This document shows, piece after piece, positions 36,009 to 43,636 of a DNA stretch of 64,000 nucleotides. Every line of letters begins with the position of its first letter. The first letter of the stretch is position 1. The notes under the pieces were generated by a model, which worked only from the letters and a program-made list of their open reading frames with translations, did no database searches and had not been told where the DNA came from. The stretch is from Glycomyces fuscus (GTDB lineage Bacteria > Actinomycetota > Actinomycetes > Streptosporangiales > Streptosporangiaceae). The DNA lies in NCBI GenBank assembly GCA_002529455.1, contig NYMS01000063.1, positions 1-64,000 on the forward strand, read 5' to 3'. A program made the translations under genes and the position numbers.

Positions 36009-36646
36009 GCACCGGCTGGGGGGCGCCGCCCGACACCGAGCCGACCCGGCTGGTCCTGCTGCGGCACGGGCAGACGCCGCTGTCGGTGGAGCGCCGTTTC
36101 GCGGGCCGGGGCGACATCCCCCTGACCGAGGACGGGCACGCGCAGGCCAAGGCGGCCGCCTGCCGCCTGGCCCCGCGGCCCTTCGACGCGGTGGTGTCCT
36201 CGCCGCTGCGGCGCACCAGGGACACCGCGGCCCACGCCGCCGAGGCGCTCGGGCTGCCGGTGGAGATCGACGAGGGGTTCGTCGAGACCGACTTCGGCGC
36301 CTGGGAGGGGATGACGTTCGCCGAGGCGCGGGCGCAGGCCCCGGCCGAGGTGGACCGGTGGCTGGCAGACCCCGAGACGGCGCCGCCCGGCGGGGAGAGC
36401 TTCGCCGCGGCGTCCCGCAGGGTGGCCGCCGCCCGCCGGGCCCTGGTCGAGCGGCACCGCGGGCGCACCGTCCTGGTGGTCACCCACGTGACCCCCATCA
36501 AGGCGGTGGTGCAGCAGGCCCTGCTCGCCCCGCTGGAGGCGCTGTACCGGATGCACCTGGACACCGCGTGCCTGACCGAGGTGGACGTGTTCGCCGACGG
36601 GCCCATGGTGGTGCGCTCCCTCAACGACACCGCCCACCTGGGGTGA
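36005..36646 (+). CDS. Histidine phosphatase (phosphoglycerate-mutase fold)
   Basis: A 213-residue phosphatase with the RHG motif LVLLRHGQTPLSVERRFAGRGDIPLTEDGHAQA, SSPLRRTRDTA, the phosphate-site Glu in DFGAWEGMTF and the second His in VVTHVTPIKAVV. This is the C-terminal acid-phosphatase half of the actinobacterial RNase H/phosphatase (CobC-like) proteins. Here the N-terminal RNase HI half is missing: GTG at 36005 overlaps the zinc-ribbon stop (GTGA), leaving no room for it. It may act in cobalamin metabolism or as a general phosphatase. Confidence 0.9.
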   Translation: MSTGWGAPPDTEPTRLVLLRHGQTPLSVERRFAGRGDIPLTEDGHAQAKAAACRLAPRPFDAVVSSPLRRTRDTAAHAAEALGLPVEIDEGFVETDFGAWEGMTFAEARAQAPAEVDRWLADPETAPPGGESFAAASRRVAAARRALVERHRGRTVLVVTHVTPIKAVVQQALLAPLEALYRMHLDTACLTEVDVFADGPMVVRSLNDTAHLG

Positions 36647-36681
36647 GGGCCCGCGGGGCGACGGGACCGCGGCGACGGGCG

Positions 36682-36687
36682 TAGGAT
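36682..36687 (+). promoter_or_regulatory. Candidate -10 element for rnpB
   Basis: TAGGAT lies 8 nt before the first paired base of the RNase P RNA. No clear -35 element is seen at the expected distance. Confidence 0.4.
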
Positions 36688-36694
36688 GGACGCC

Positions 36695-37085
36695 GAGGGG
36701 AGTCGGCCAGGCGGTCGCGGACCGCGCCTGGTGCGCGTGTTCGAGGAAAGTCCGGACTCCACAGGGCAGGGTGGTCGGTAACACCGACCCGGGGTGACCC
36801 GCGGGACAGTGCCACAGAAAACAGACCGCCACCGCTCGCGGTGGTAAGGGTGAAACGGTGGTGTAAGAGACCACCAGCGGCCGGAGTGATCCGGCCGGCT
36901 CGGTAAACCCCACCCGGAGCAAGGTCAAAAAGGGAACCTCCGGGTTCCCGCGCGGATGTTCGAGGGCGGCCCGCCCGAGTCCGCGGGTAGACCGCACCGA
37001 GGCCGTCGGCAACGACGGTCCCAGATGGATGGCCGCCCGGTTCCTCGGAACCGACAGAATCCGGCTTACCGGCCGACTCCCCCTC
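36695..37085 (+). ncRNA. rnpB: RNase P RNA (bacterial class A)
   Basis: Catalytic RNA that matures the 5' ends of tRNAs. Nearly invariant blocks are present in order: GAGGAAAGTCCGGACTCCAC with CAGGGCAGGGTGG (P4 5' strand region), GGGTGACCCGCGGGACAGTG, CACAGAAAACAGACCGCC, GGTAAGGGTGAAACGGTGG, CGGTAAACCCCACCCGGAGCAA, and the 3' ACAGAATCCGGCTTA. The ends pair: GAGGGGAGTCGGCC at 36695 with GGCCGACTCCCCCTC ending at 37085 (P1). The size of about 390 nt fits actinobacterial type A RNAs. Exact ends may differ by a few bases. Confidence 0.96.
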
Positions 37086-37368
37086 ACACACCCTTCTGAC
37101 CAGGCGCGCAGCGCGGGGGAGACGGCCGTGTTCGCTCTCCGTTCGCTCCGGCGGGCCGACCGTGCGCAGCCGCGCCGCTCCGGCGGGCCGCCCCCGGCGC
37201 ACGGGTACGGTCCTACAGCCCGCCGGTGATGGCCCCGTGCCCGTGCGCACCGATAGATTGGCCCCTGCGCTCCCTACCCCGGGCGAGCTCCGGAGCGCGT
37301 ACGCCCGTGGGCCGACGTCCGGGGTCGACGGCCCAGCGGGCATCCGCGTTCACGGGAATGGGTGACTC
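37086..37368. other. Region between rnpB and the tiny membrane gene
   Basis: About 280 bp with no supported gene. A 13-bp direct repeat CTCCGGCGGGCCG occurs near 37147 and 37178. GATAGATTG near 37251 could be part of a promoter for the following small gene. No clear rnpB terminator is visible. Confidence 0.4.
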
Positions 37369-37518
37369 TTGTTCGACTCCACCACCTTCTGGGTGGCTCT
37401 CTTCGGTCTACCGGTCCTGGCCATCGTGGTGATCGTCCTGCTCGCCTCGTACCAGGCCTCGGGCGTTCAGCAGGACGGCCGCGACGACGCGCCCGACGAG
37501 GACTCCTCCACCAGCTGA
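37369..37518 (+). CDS. Tiny single-pass membrane protein
   Basis: A 49-residue product, LFDSTTFWVALFGLPVLAIV then VIVLLASYQASG, followed by an acidic hydrophilic tail (QQDGRDDAPDEDSSTS). One clear transmembrane helix spans about residues 8-28. The only start in frame is TTG at 37369, since a stop lies two codons earlier, and a weak ribosome-binding site (GGGAATGGG) precedes it. Its last 52 bases overlap the convergent SulP-carbonic anhydrase gene. The sharp helix-plus-acidic-tail pattern argues for a real gene, but function is unknown. Confidence 0.5.
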   Translation: MFDSTTFWVALFGLPVLAIVVIVLLASYQASGVQQDGRDDAPDEDSSTS

Positions 37519-39830
37519 TCCCCGTGCTCCGCGCCCGGCCTCGGGTGGGGCACGGGGTCGTCCACGTCCTGGACGCCCTGCACGGGGACGAACTCCCCCG
37601 TCTCGGTGTCCAGGAGGTGCACCCTCGCCGTCTCCAGGTCGTAGTACATCCCCGTCAGCGTCAGCTGGCCCGCCTCCACCCGTTCGCCGACCACCGGGTA
37701 GCTCATGAGGTTGCCGATCTGCGCCTCCACGTTGGCCTGGGACAGGCGGCGCAGCGCCTCCGCCTTGGGCAGGCCCGCCAGGGTGCCCGACGCCTCTCCC
37801 GCGCGCACCAGGCTCTCCGAGCCGTTGGACAGCCAGCGGCACATGTGCGATGCCGCCTCGTCCGGCTCCAGGTGCGCCTTCTCCAGCAGGGCCTGCATCG
37901 CGCCGCAGTGGGAGTGGCCGCACACCACGATCGAGGGCACCCGCAGCACGTTCACCGCGTACTCGATCGCCGCGCCCACCGACCCGTTGTCGGGGGTGTC
38001 CCGCGGCGGCACCAGGTTGCCGAGGTTGCGCACGGTGAACAGGTCGCCGGGCCCGCTCGCGGTGATGAGGTTGGGCACCACGCGCGAGTCGGCGCAGGTG
38101 ATGAACAGCGCGGTCGGGTTCTGGCCGTGCGACAGGCGGTTCATCACCGACCGCATCCGGTCGGTCGTGCCGGAGTGGTACTCGCGGGCGCCGGCCGCCA
38201 GCAGGCCCAGAGCGTTCACCTCGCGGTCGCCGTCACCGCGCATGTCCCAGGGGGCCCACCACCGGGCCAGGCCGCCGGGCGCGGTCTTGGTGGCGGGCGC
38301 CGACCGCGTGGAGCTGCGCGTGTACCACTTCTCGTGCACCTCGTCGATGTCGACGCTGCCGCCGGTGCGCTCGTGGTCCACCCGCCAGGCGTGGATGGCC
38401 TCGAACGCGGCGTGGTCCATGAAGTCCACGTGCAGGTCCAGGTCGACCCGGGCGCCCGCGGGGACGGTGCGCAGCACGTGCGCGAGCCGGGGCACGCCCA
38501 GGAAGGTGAGCGATCCGTGCACGGTGATGTGCACCCGGTCGGCGCGCTCCTCGGTGGTCACGGTCAGCTTGGTGAGCCTGCGCAGGGAGACGACCATGGC
38601 CAGCCCGAAGCCGATGAACACGCCCTCCAGGAGCCCGAGGAACACCACGCCGAACAGGGTCACCAGGTAGACGCTGGCCTCGTGGTGGCGGCGCAGGTCG
38701 CGCAGGTGGGCGATCGAGAGCATCTGTACGCCGATGAACACCAGCAGCGCCGCCAGCGCGGGCATCGGGATCAGCTCGACCACGTGCGCGAACAGGGCGA
38801 CGAACAGCAGGATCCACACGCCGTGCAGGATGGTCGAGAGCGGGGAGCGCGCCCCGGCGCGCACGTTGGTGGTGCTGCGCACGATCACACCGGCCACCGG
38901 CAGCCCGCCCAGGGCGCCGCTGAGGGTGTTGGCCGCGCCCTGGCCGCACAGCTCGCGGTTGAGCATGACCCGGCGGCCGCTGTGCATGCGGTCCACGGCG
39001 ATCGCGGCGAGAAGGGACTCGACGCTGGCGACCATGGCCACGGCGGCCACGCTCAGGGCGATGCCGTCCCACTGCCCGGCCTCGGGCAGCATCGGACCGT
39101 TCCAGGCGTCGGCGAAGGAGTCGGGCAGGGCGACGGTCTGCACCTGCCAGCCGCTCGTGGTGGAGATGACGGTCGCGGTGGCCACGGCGACCAGCGCGGC
39201 GGGCACCGCTGCGGGCCGCAGCCGGCCGAGGGAGGGCAGCTTGTTCCAGGAGAACATGATCGCGATGGTGATGACGCCGACCGCGACGGCCGGGGTGTGG
39301 TTGTTGGCGATCTGGTGGGGCAGGTCGGCGATGTTGGCCAACGCCGAGCTCTGCGGCTCCCCGCCCAGGACCACGTGCAGCTGGGCGAGGGCGATGGTGA
39401 CGCCGACCCCGGCGAGCATGCCGTGTACCACGGCGGGGGAGACGGCCAGGGCCGCCCGGGCGATGCGGAAGGCGCCGAGGGCGAGCTGGACCAGTCCGGC
39501 CAGCAGGGTGATCAGGCAGGTCACCCGCCAGCCGTAGGTCATGACCAGGTCGGCGACGATGATGGTCAGACCGGCGGCGGGGCCGCTGACCTGGACCGCG
39601 GAGCCGCCGACGAGTCCGGCGACGATCCCGCCGACCGCGGCGGCGATGATCCCGGCGATGAGGGGGGCGCCGGAGGCGACGGCGATCCCCAGGGACAGGG
39701 GGACGGCGACCAGGAAGACCACCAGTGAGGCGCCGACGTCGGCTGCGATGCCCCTGCGGTGGTCGGTGCGGGGCCCGGGCGGGGCCGCTGGCGGCCTCTC
39801 GGGCGTTACTCCCTGGGCGTCGTTGCGCAT
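37467..39830 (-). CDS. SulP anion transporter fused to beta-carbonic anhydrase
   Basis: Membrane protein of 787 residues joining three parts. Residues about 25-400 are a SulP/SLC26 transporter with many helices (VGGSAVQVSGPAAGLTIIV is the conserved anion-binding region). Residues about 430-520 are a STAS-like domain. Residues about 535-760 are a beta-carbonic anhydrase with zinc ligands in ITCADSRVVP (C579, D581) and VVCGHSHCGAM. Such fusions are expected to couple bicarbonate uptake with CO2 hydration. ATG at 39830 follows CGGAG. The gene is preceded by a 340-bp AT-richer upstream region. Confidence 0.94.
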   Translation of the reverse strand: MRNDAQGVTPERPPAAPPGPRTDHRRGIAADVGASLVVFLVAVPLSLGIAVASGAPLIAGIIAAAVGGIVAGLVGGSAVQVSGPAAGLTIIVADLVMTYGWRVTCLITLLAGLVQLALGAFRIARAALAVSPAVVHGMLAGVGVTIALAQLHVVLGGEPQSSALANIADLPHQIANNHTPAVAVGVITIAIMFSWNKLPSLGRLRPAAVPAALVAVATATVISTTSGWQVQTVALPDSFADAWNGPMLPEAGQWDGIALSVAAVAMVASVESLLAAIAVDRMHSGRRVMLNRELCGQGAANTLSGALGGLPVAGVIVRSTTNVRAGARSPLSTILHGVWILLFVALFAHVVELIPMPALAALLVFIGVQMLSIAHLRDLRRHHEASVYLVTLFGVVFLGLLEGVFIGFGLAMVVSLRRLTKLTVTTEERADRVHITVHGSLTFLGVPRLAHVLRTVPAGARVDLDLHVDFMDHAAFEAIHAWRVDHERTGGSVDIDEVHEKWYTRSSTRSAPATKTAPGGLARWWAPWDMRGDGDREVNALGLLAAGAREYHSGTTDRMRSVMNRLSHGQNPTALFITCADSRVVPNLITASGPGDLFTVRNLGNLVPPRDTPDNGSVGAAIEYAVNVLRVPSIVVCGHSHCGAMQALLEKAHLEPDEAASHMCRWLSNGSESLVRAGEASGTLAGLPKAEALRRLSQANVEAQIGNLMSYPVVGERVEAGQLTLTGMYYDLETARVHLLDTETGEFVPVQGVQDVDDPVPHPRPGAEHGDQLVEESSSGASSRPSC

Positions 39831-40060
39831 GGTTACTCCGTTCGGGTTGGACCAGGCAAGTGATGCGTGGGCGCACGGGGACTGTGGTGTCCGGATCGGG
39901 GGGTACGCGTGGGAACGCGGGGTGGGAGGACCTCCCGAAGGGTGTCCTTACCATCACCAACTGTAGCCAGTCTCCGCCACGGAGTGTTACGGACTGTTGC
40001 TCGTTTGGTAACCATTTTCCTGTCTTCACACGGCGTTGGGACAAACCCGGACAGAGAAAA
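39831..40060. other. Upstream region of the SulP-carbonic anhydrase gene
   Basis: About 230 bp without a gene, with lower GC than its surroundings around 39950-40030 (for example GTTTGGTAACCATTTTCC). It should hold the minus-strand promoter for the transporter gene, but I could not fix the elements. Confidence 0.4.
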
Positions 40061-40094
40061 CCCCGAGGTGGTGGGTTCGCCCACCGCCTCGGGG
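40061..40094 (-). terminator. Intrinsic terminator of the repeat-rich membrane protein gene
   Basis: A 15-bp stem (CCCCGAGGCGGTGGG/CCCACCACCTCGGGG on the minus strand, one G-T pair) with a 4-nt loop, followed on the minus strand by TTTTCTCT. It lies 76 bp after the stop codon. Confidence 0.8.
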
Positions 40095-40170
40095 TGTGAA
40101 GTGATGTACCTCTCGTGCCGCCGGGAGGTCCGGAAAGGTCCGCTACTGATTGTTGCGGATGCCCGGAAGG

Positions 40171-42333
40171 TCAGATGAAGCGGCCGTCCTCGTACCCGCC
40201 CTCGTAACGGTTGCGGCCGTACCCCTGCGGGTCGTGGGGATCGGCCGGGTACGGCCCCGGGGCCTGCGGCCCGCTGGAGTGCCGGTCCTCCTCACCGGGC
40301 CGCCAGTCCTGTGCGGGCGGGAGACCGCCGTGGTCGGGCTGCTGGGGCCGGTCGGCCGGGTAGTCGCCCGGGGCGCCGGAGTAGCCGCCCGGACCCGCGG
40401 GCGGATAGCCGAACGGCGGCTGCTCGCCGTAGCCCGCGGCGCTGCCCCCGCGCATCGGCTCCACCGCGTGGCCGCCCGTCGGGTAGCCGCCCTGCGGATA
40501 CCCCGGAGCCTCACCGGGGAAGGCGGACGGGGACCGGCCGGGCCGGCCGTACGGCGGGGGAGTGCCCGGGGCGCCGGATCCGCCCGGGAAGCCCGCCGTG
40601 CCCGGGGCGCCGGGGGCCCCGAAGGCGCCTCCGCCCTCCTGTTCGCCCCACAGCGGGGGGTTGGGGTCCGGCTGGGCCGGACGGCTGTGGGAGCCGGTGT
40701 CGTAGGGGGAGCGGTGGTGGGTGCCGGTGTCGTAGTCGTTGCGGTTGAAGGAGTCGGTGTCGTAGGAGGGGCGGGTGTGGTTGCCGGTGTCGAACTCGGG
40801 TCGTCCGGTGCCGGGGAAGCCGTAGTCGGCGTGGCTGTGGTTGCCGGTGTCGTAGGGGGAGCGTTGGTGCGTGCCGGTGTCGTAGGAGGGGCGCTGGTGC
40901 GTCCCGCTGTCGTAGGAGGACCGCTGGTGCGCCCCGGTGTCGTGGGACTCCGGCCGCGGGCGGTAGCCGCCTGAGAGGGGGTCGGCGGGGTCGCCCGCAC
41001 CGCCGGGGTACGCCTGGCCGGAACCCGGTGCCGTGCCCGCGCCGCCCGGCCCGCCGCCGAAGCCGAGATCGGATCGCTGGTGCGCGCCGGTGTCCACGCT
41101 GGACCATATCGGCGAGTTCGCGCCGGTCTCCGACGCGGGGGACGAGGGTCGAAACGTCGGGGCGAGCGGGTCGTCGAAGGACGTGCTCCGCGCGCCGGCG
41201 GTTCCCGGGTAGTCCGAGCGGTTCATCGATCCGCTGTCGTAGGACGAGCGGACCGGGAAGGGCTCTCCCGCGGCCGGAGCGGCGCCGGACCCGCCCAGCG
41301 GGTCGCGGTCGGCGGAGGGGGACCCCAGCGGGTCGCGTGTACCGGGGGAGGACCCCAGCGGGTCGCGGTCGGCGGAGGGGGACCCCAGCGGGTCGCGCGT
41401 ACCGGAGGAGGACCCCAGCGGGTCGGCCGACGAGGGCGAGTAGGAGGAGCCGGGCGACCACGAACCGGTGCCCAGGGGGTCGTCGGCGACCGGAGCGGCC
41501 GGTGCGGCGGGCCGGGGGAACCCCTGCGGGGGCGTGGCCTCCCGCGCGGGGGGAAGCGCGGAACGCGGCGGGGTCCCCGACGGCAGGGCGCGCTCGTCGC
41601 CGTCGGAGGGCTCCGCCTCGCGCCGCCTCCGGCCGCGGGCCCGTGACGGGCCCTCCTCGTCCTCCACCGGCTGGGGGCCGCTGGCCTGGCCCAGGCTGGC
41701 CAGCAACGCCAGGTCCGCGGAGGGGTCGCTCCCGCGGCTTCCCGCGGCGGGCAGGACCGTGGTGGCTCCGGGAGGGCCGGACGCCTCCTCGTCCTCGTAG
41801 TCCCCGTACCCGTCGTCGTAGCCGTCGTCCTCGTACTCGTGCGCGGTGACGGTGACGGCGGAGCCCCGTTCCCCGCGCCCGTCCCGCTGCTCGGAGGGCC
41901 GCTGCTCCGGGTCGTCCTCGCCCAGGCTCGACCAGAAGTCGTTGTCGGACAGGGAGTCGTCATCGTCGTCCCAGTCAGCGTCGAGCCTGCGCCTGGCCCG
42001 GGGGCGCCGCTCCGCCCTGGCGCCGCCCTCCTGGCGGGACCGGCGGGAGCGTCCGCGCGGCTCCGGTTCCCCGTCGTCCTCGTCCTCGTCCCGGTCGAGG
42101 TCCCGACCCCGGCCCCGACCCCGGTCGCGGGCCCGCTCCCGGCCGCGGCCGCGGCCGCGGCCGCGCGGACGCTCCTCGTCGCGGTCGTCGCCCTCGGCGT
42201 CCTCGTGCTCGTACTCGTCGTCGTAGTCGTCCTCACGGGAGCCGGAACTCAGTGCGCGCATGCCCAGCAGCAGGAGCACGAGCACGGCGAGCACGACGAT
42301 GACGGCGATGATGATGATGACGGTGACGGTCAT
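40171..42333 (-). CDS. Membrane-anchored low-complexity repeat protein, unknown function
   Basis: A 720-residue protein, family not recognised. The N terminus is a single strong helix (MTVTVIIIIAVIVVLAVLVL), then a highly charged Arg/Glu/Asp segment (EDDYDDEYEHEDAEGDDRDE, then RGRGRGRGRERARDRGRGRG). About residues 285-350 hold 10-residue repeats DPLGSPSADR/DPLGSSPGTR, and about residues 460-550 hold repeats built on YDTGTHQR (variants YDSGTHQR, YDTGNHSH, YDTGSHSR). The tail is Gly/Pro/Tyr-rich. Without catalytic motifs, a scaffold or condensate-forming role with the long tail in the cytoplasm is the best guess. ATG at 42333 has AAGG about 12 nt upstream. Confidence 0.75.
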   Translation of the reverse strand: MTVTVIIIIAVIVVLAVLVLLLLGMRALSSGSREDDYDDEYEHEDAEGDDRDEERPRGRGRGRGRERARDRGRGRGRDLDRDEDEDDGEPEPRGRSRRSRQEGGARAERRPRARRRLDADWDDDDDSLSDNDFWSSLGEDDPEQRPSEQRDGRGERGSAVTVTAHEYEDDGYDDGYGDYEDEEASGPPGATTVLPAAGSRGSDPSADLALLASLGQASGPQPVEDEEGPSRARGRRRREAEPSDGDERALPSGTPPRSALPPAREATPPQGFPRPAAPAAPVADDPLGTGSWSPGSSYSPSSADPLGSSSGTRDPLGSPSADRDPLGSSPGTRDPLGSPSADRDPLGGSGAAPAAGEPFPVRSSYDSGSMNRSDYPGTAGARSTSFDDPLAPTFRPSSPASETGANSPIWSSVDTGAHQRSDLGFGGGPGGAGTAPGSGQAYPGGAGDPADPLSGGYRPRPESHDTGAHQRSSYDSGTHQRPSYDTGTHQRSPYDTGNHSHADYGFPGTGRPEFDTGNHTRPSYDTDSFNRNDYDTGTHHRSPYDTGSHSRPAQPDPNPPLWGEQEGGGAFGAPGAPGTAGFPGGSGAPGTPPPYGRPGRSPSAFPGEAPGYPQGGYPTGGHAVEPMRGGSAAGYGEQPPFGYPPAGPGGYSGAPGDYPADRPQQPDHGGLPPAQDWRPGEEDRHSSGPQAPGPYPADPHDPQGYGRNRYEGGYEDGRFI
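40681..40960 (-). repeat. Coding repeats (YDTGTHQR units)
   Basis: Degenerate tandem repeats of about 30 bp and multiples of 3 encode YDTGTHQR-like motifs, many sharing GGTGCCGGTGTCGTA-type DNA on the plus strand. They lie in the 720-residue membrane protein gene. Confidence 0.75.
41278..41430 (-). repeat. 30-bp coding tandem repeats (DPLGS units)
   Basis: At least four near-identical 30-bp units encode alternating DPLGSSPGTR and DPLGSPSADR. Units two apart are almost identical, indicating expansion by duplication of 60 bp. It lies inside the 720-residue membrane protein gene and keeps the frame. Confidence 0.8.
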
Positions 42334-42684
42334 GGTTACGCACTACCTTGAGGAGGTCGGCCGCGCCCGGGTCGCACCGGGGACCGGCCCGGAGGAGGCC
42401 GGTCGGGGGGAGGCGGTGACCTCCGGGGACCGCGGTGATCCGGTGGGTTCGGCCTGTGCTGGCGGGGGGACGCAGGCGGTCCGGTGCGGTTTCGGGTCAG
42501 GGCGCCGCGCGGCGAGTGGACGAATATCGGTCATCTGAAATGGGGCGGGGGCACAGAACCACTGTATGCGTTGTCGTGCTCCGTGTGCAGAGGGCGACGG
42601 GAGCTTCCTCCAGGAATCACCGCGACCCCGGATCCGTCCGGTCATCCGGGGCCGATCTGGAGGGAACACCCACGGTGAACTATG
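42334..42684. other. Intergenic stretch with one hairpin, no gene
   Basis: About 350 bp between the repeat-protein gene and the PEBP lipoprotein gene, both minus strand. It should hold the promoter of the former. CCCCGGAT/ATCCGGGG at 42626-42651 with a 10-nt loop is a possible terminator of the lipoprotein gene. No open frame here has protein-like character. Confidence 0.5.
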
Positions 42685-43377
42685 TCACTCGCTGCTCGTG
42701 ACCAGGGAACCGCGGGCGACGGCCTGGTCCGCGATCGCCTCCAGGGACGCGCTCAGTGCCGCGCCCTCGGGCAGGTCCAGCGGGCTCCTGAGGGCGTACA
42801 CGGTGAACCGGTACTCGTAGGCCTCGCCGGGCTCGGGGCAGGGCGGGTCGTAGGCGGACACGCCCAGGCTGTTCTGGCCCTGCTTGGCGTCGGCCGGCAC
42901 GGTGTTCTGGCGCAGCTCGACCAGCTGCGGGTCCAGGTCGTAGACCACCCAGAACACCTGCGCCTCCTGGGGGTCGTCCATCACCAGCGCGATGGACCCG
43001 GCCTCGTCGGGAAGACCCGACCAGCTCAGCGGCGGCGAGTACGCCTGCTGGGCCTCCTCGGGGTCCTCCGAGCCGCCCGACCCCTCCCCGCCCTCCGCGG
43101 CGGTCTCGGACGCGCCCTCGCAGGAGTAGGCCGCGGGAAGCGGCTCGCCCTCCTGCATCAGCGGGCTGGTGACGTTGATGTCGTCGGGCATGTCGCCGTT
43201 CTGCGCGGGGGAGAGGATCCCGCAGCCCGTGGTCAGGGCCACGACGGCCCCGGCCGCCACCGCGCCCGCGCGCGTACCGGGGGACGGGCGGGCCGTACGC
43301 GGTGCACCGGTGGTCCGGGGGAAGGGGAGGGCCGGGAACAATGGGACTCCTGCTTTTCGGGCCGTGGAGGCGGACAT
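42685..43377 (-). CDS. YbhB/YbcL-type PEBP lipoprotein
   Basis: Phosphatidylethanolamine-binding/Raf-kinase-inhibitor-like protein of 230 residues. A long Pro/Arg-rich N terminus leads to a hydrophobic signal segment AGAVAAGAVVALTTGC with a lipobox cysteine near residue 56, then an acidic linker and the PEBP fold (SPPLSWSGLPDEAGSIALVMDDPQ, VFWVVYDLDP, YEYRFTVYALRSPLDL). The usual ligand-pocket motif DPDAP is replaced by DDPQ. The protein is likely anchored on the outer face of the membrane. The start is uncertain: ATG at 43377 is used, GTG at 43464 is possible, and neither has a strong ribosome-binding site. Confidence 0.85.
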   Translation of the reverse strand: MSASTARKAGVPLFPALPFPRTTGAPRTARPSPGTRAGAVAAGAVVALTTGCGILSPAQNGDMPDDINVTSPLMQEGEPLPAAYSCEGASETAAEGGEGSGGSEDPEEAQQAYSPPLSWSGLPDEAGSIALVMDDPQEAQVFWVVYDLDPQLVELRQNTVPADAKQGQNSLGVSAYDPPCPEPGEAYEYRFTVYALRSPLDLPEGAALSASLEAIADQAVARGSLVTSSE

Positions 43378-43636
43378 CTCGGTGACGCGGGCGCGGCGTT
43401 CGGAGGAGACCCGGCGCCGGACCGGCGGGGAACAGGCGGCGCCGCGGGCGGGCGCCGACAACACGTTCCCCAGCGAACCCTACTGCGGTCAGGCGGGCGC
43501 TCGGTCTTTCCGTCCACGCTCACACGGCCCCGCGCGGGCCGCGGGCGCGCTCCGCCGGTTTCAGCCCGGCGAGAACGGGACGGAAGGGGCACCGTAACGG
43601 AGAGCGTCCGTCCGTACGATCGGTGATCATGGGTCG

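Noticed and set aside
37362-39728. 788-codon plus-strand open frame
   Set aside because: Antisense to the SulP-carbonic anhydrase gene, whose domains and zinc ligands are clear. Only the short frame at 37369-37518 has protein character on this strand.
41278-41430. Regular 30-bp repeats resembling a CRISPR array
   Set aside because: There are no unique spacers; the units are contiguous, keep a reading frame and encode DPLGS peptides. No cas genes are present.
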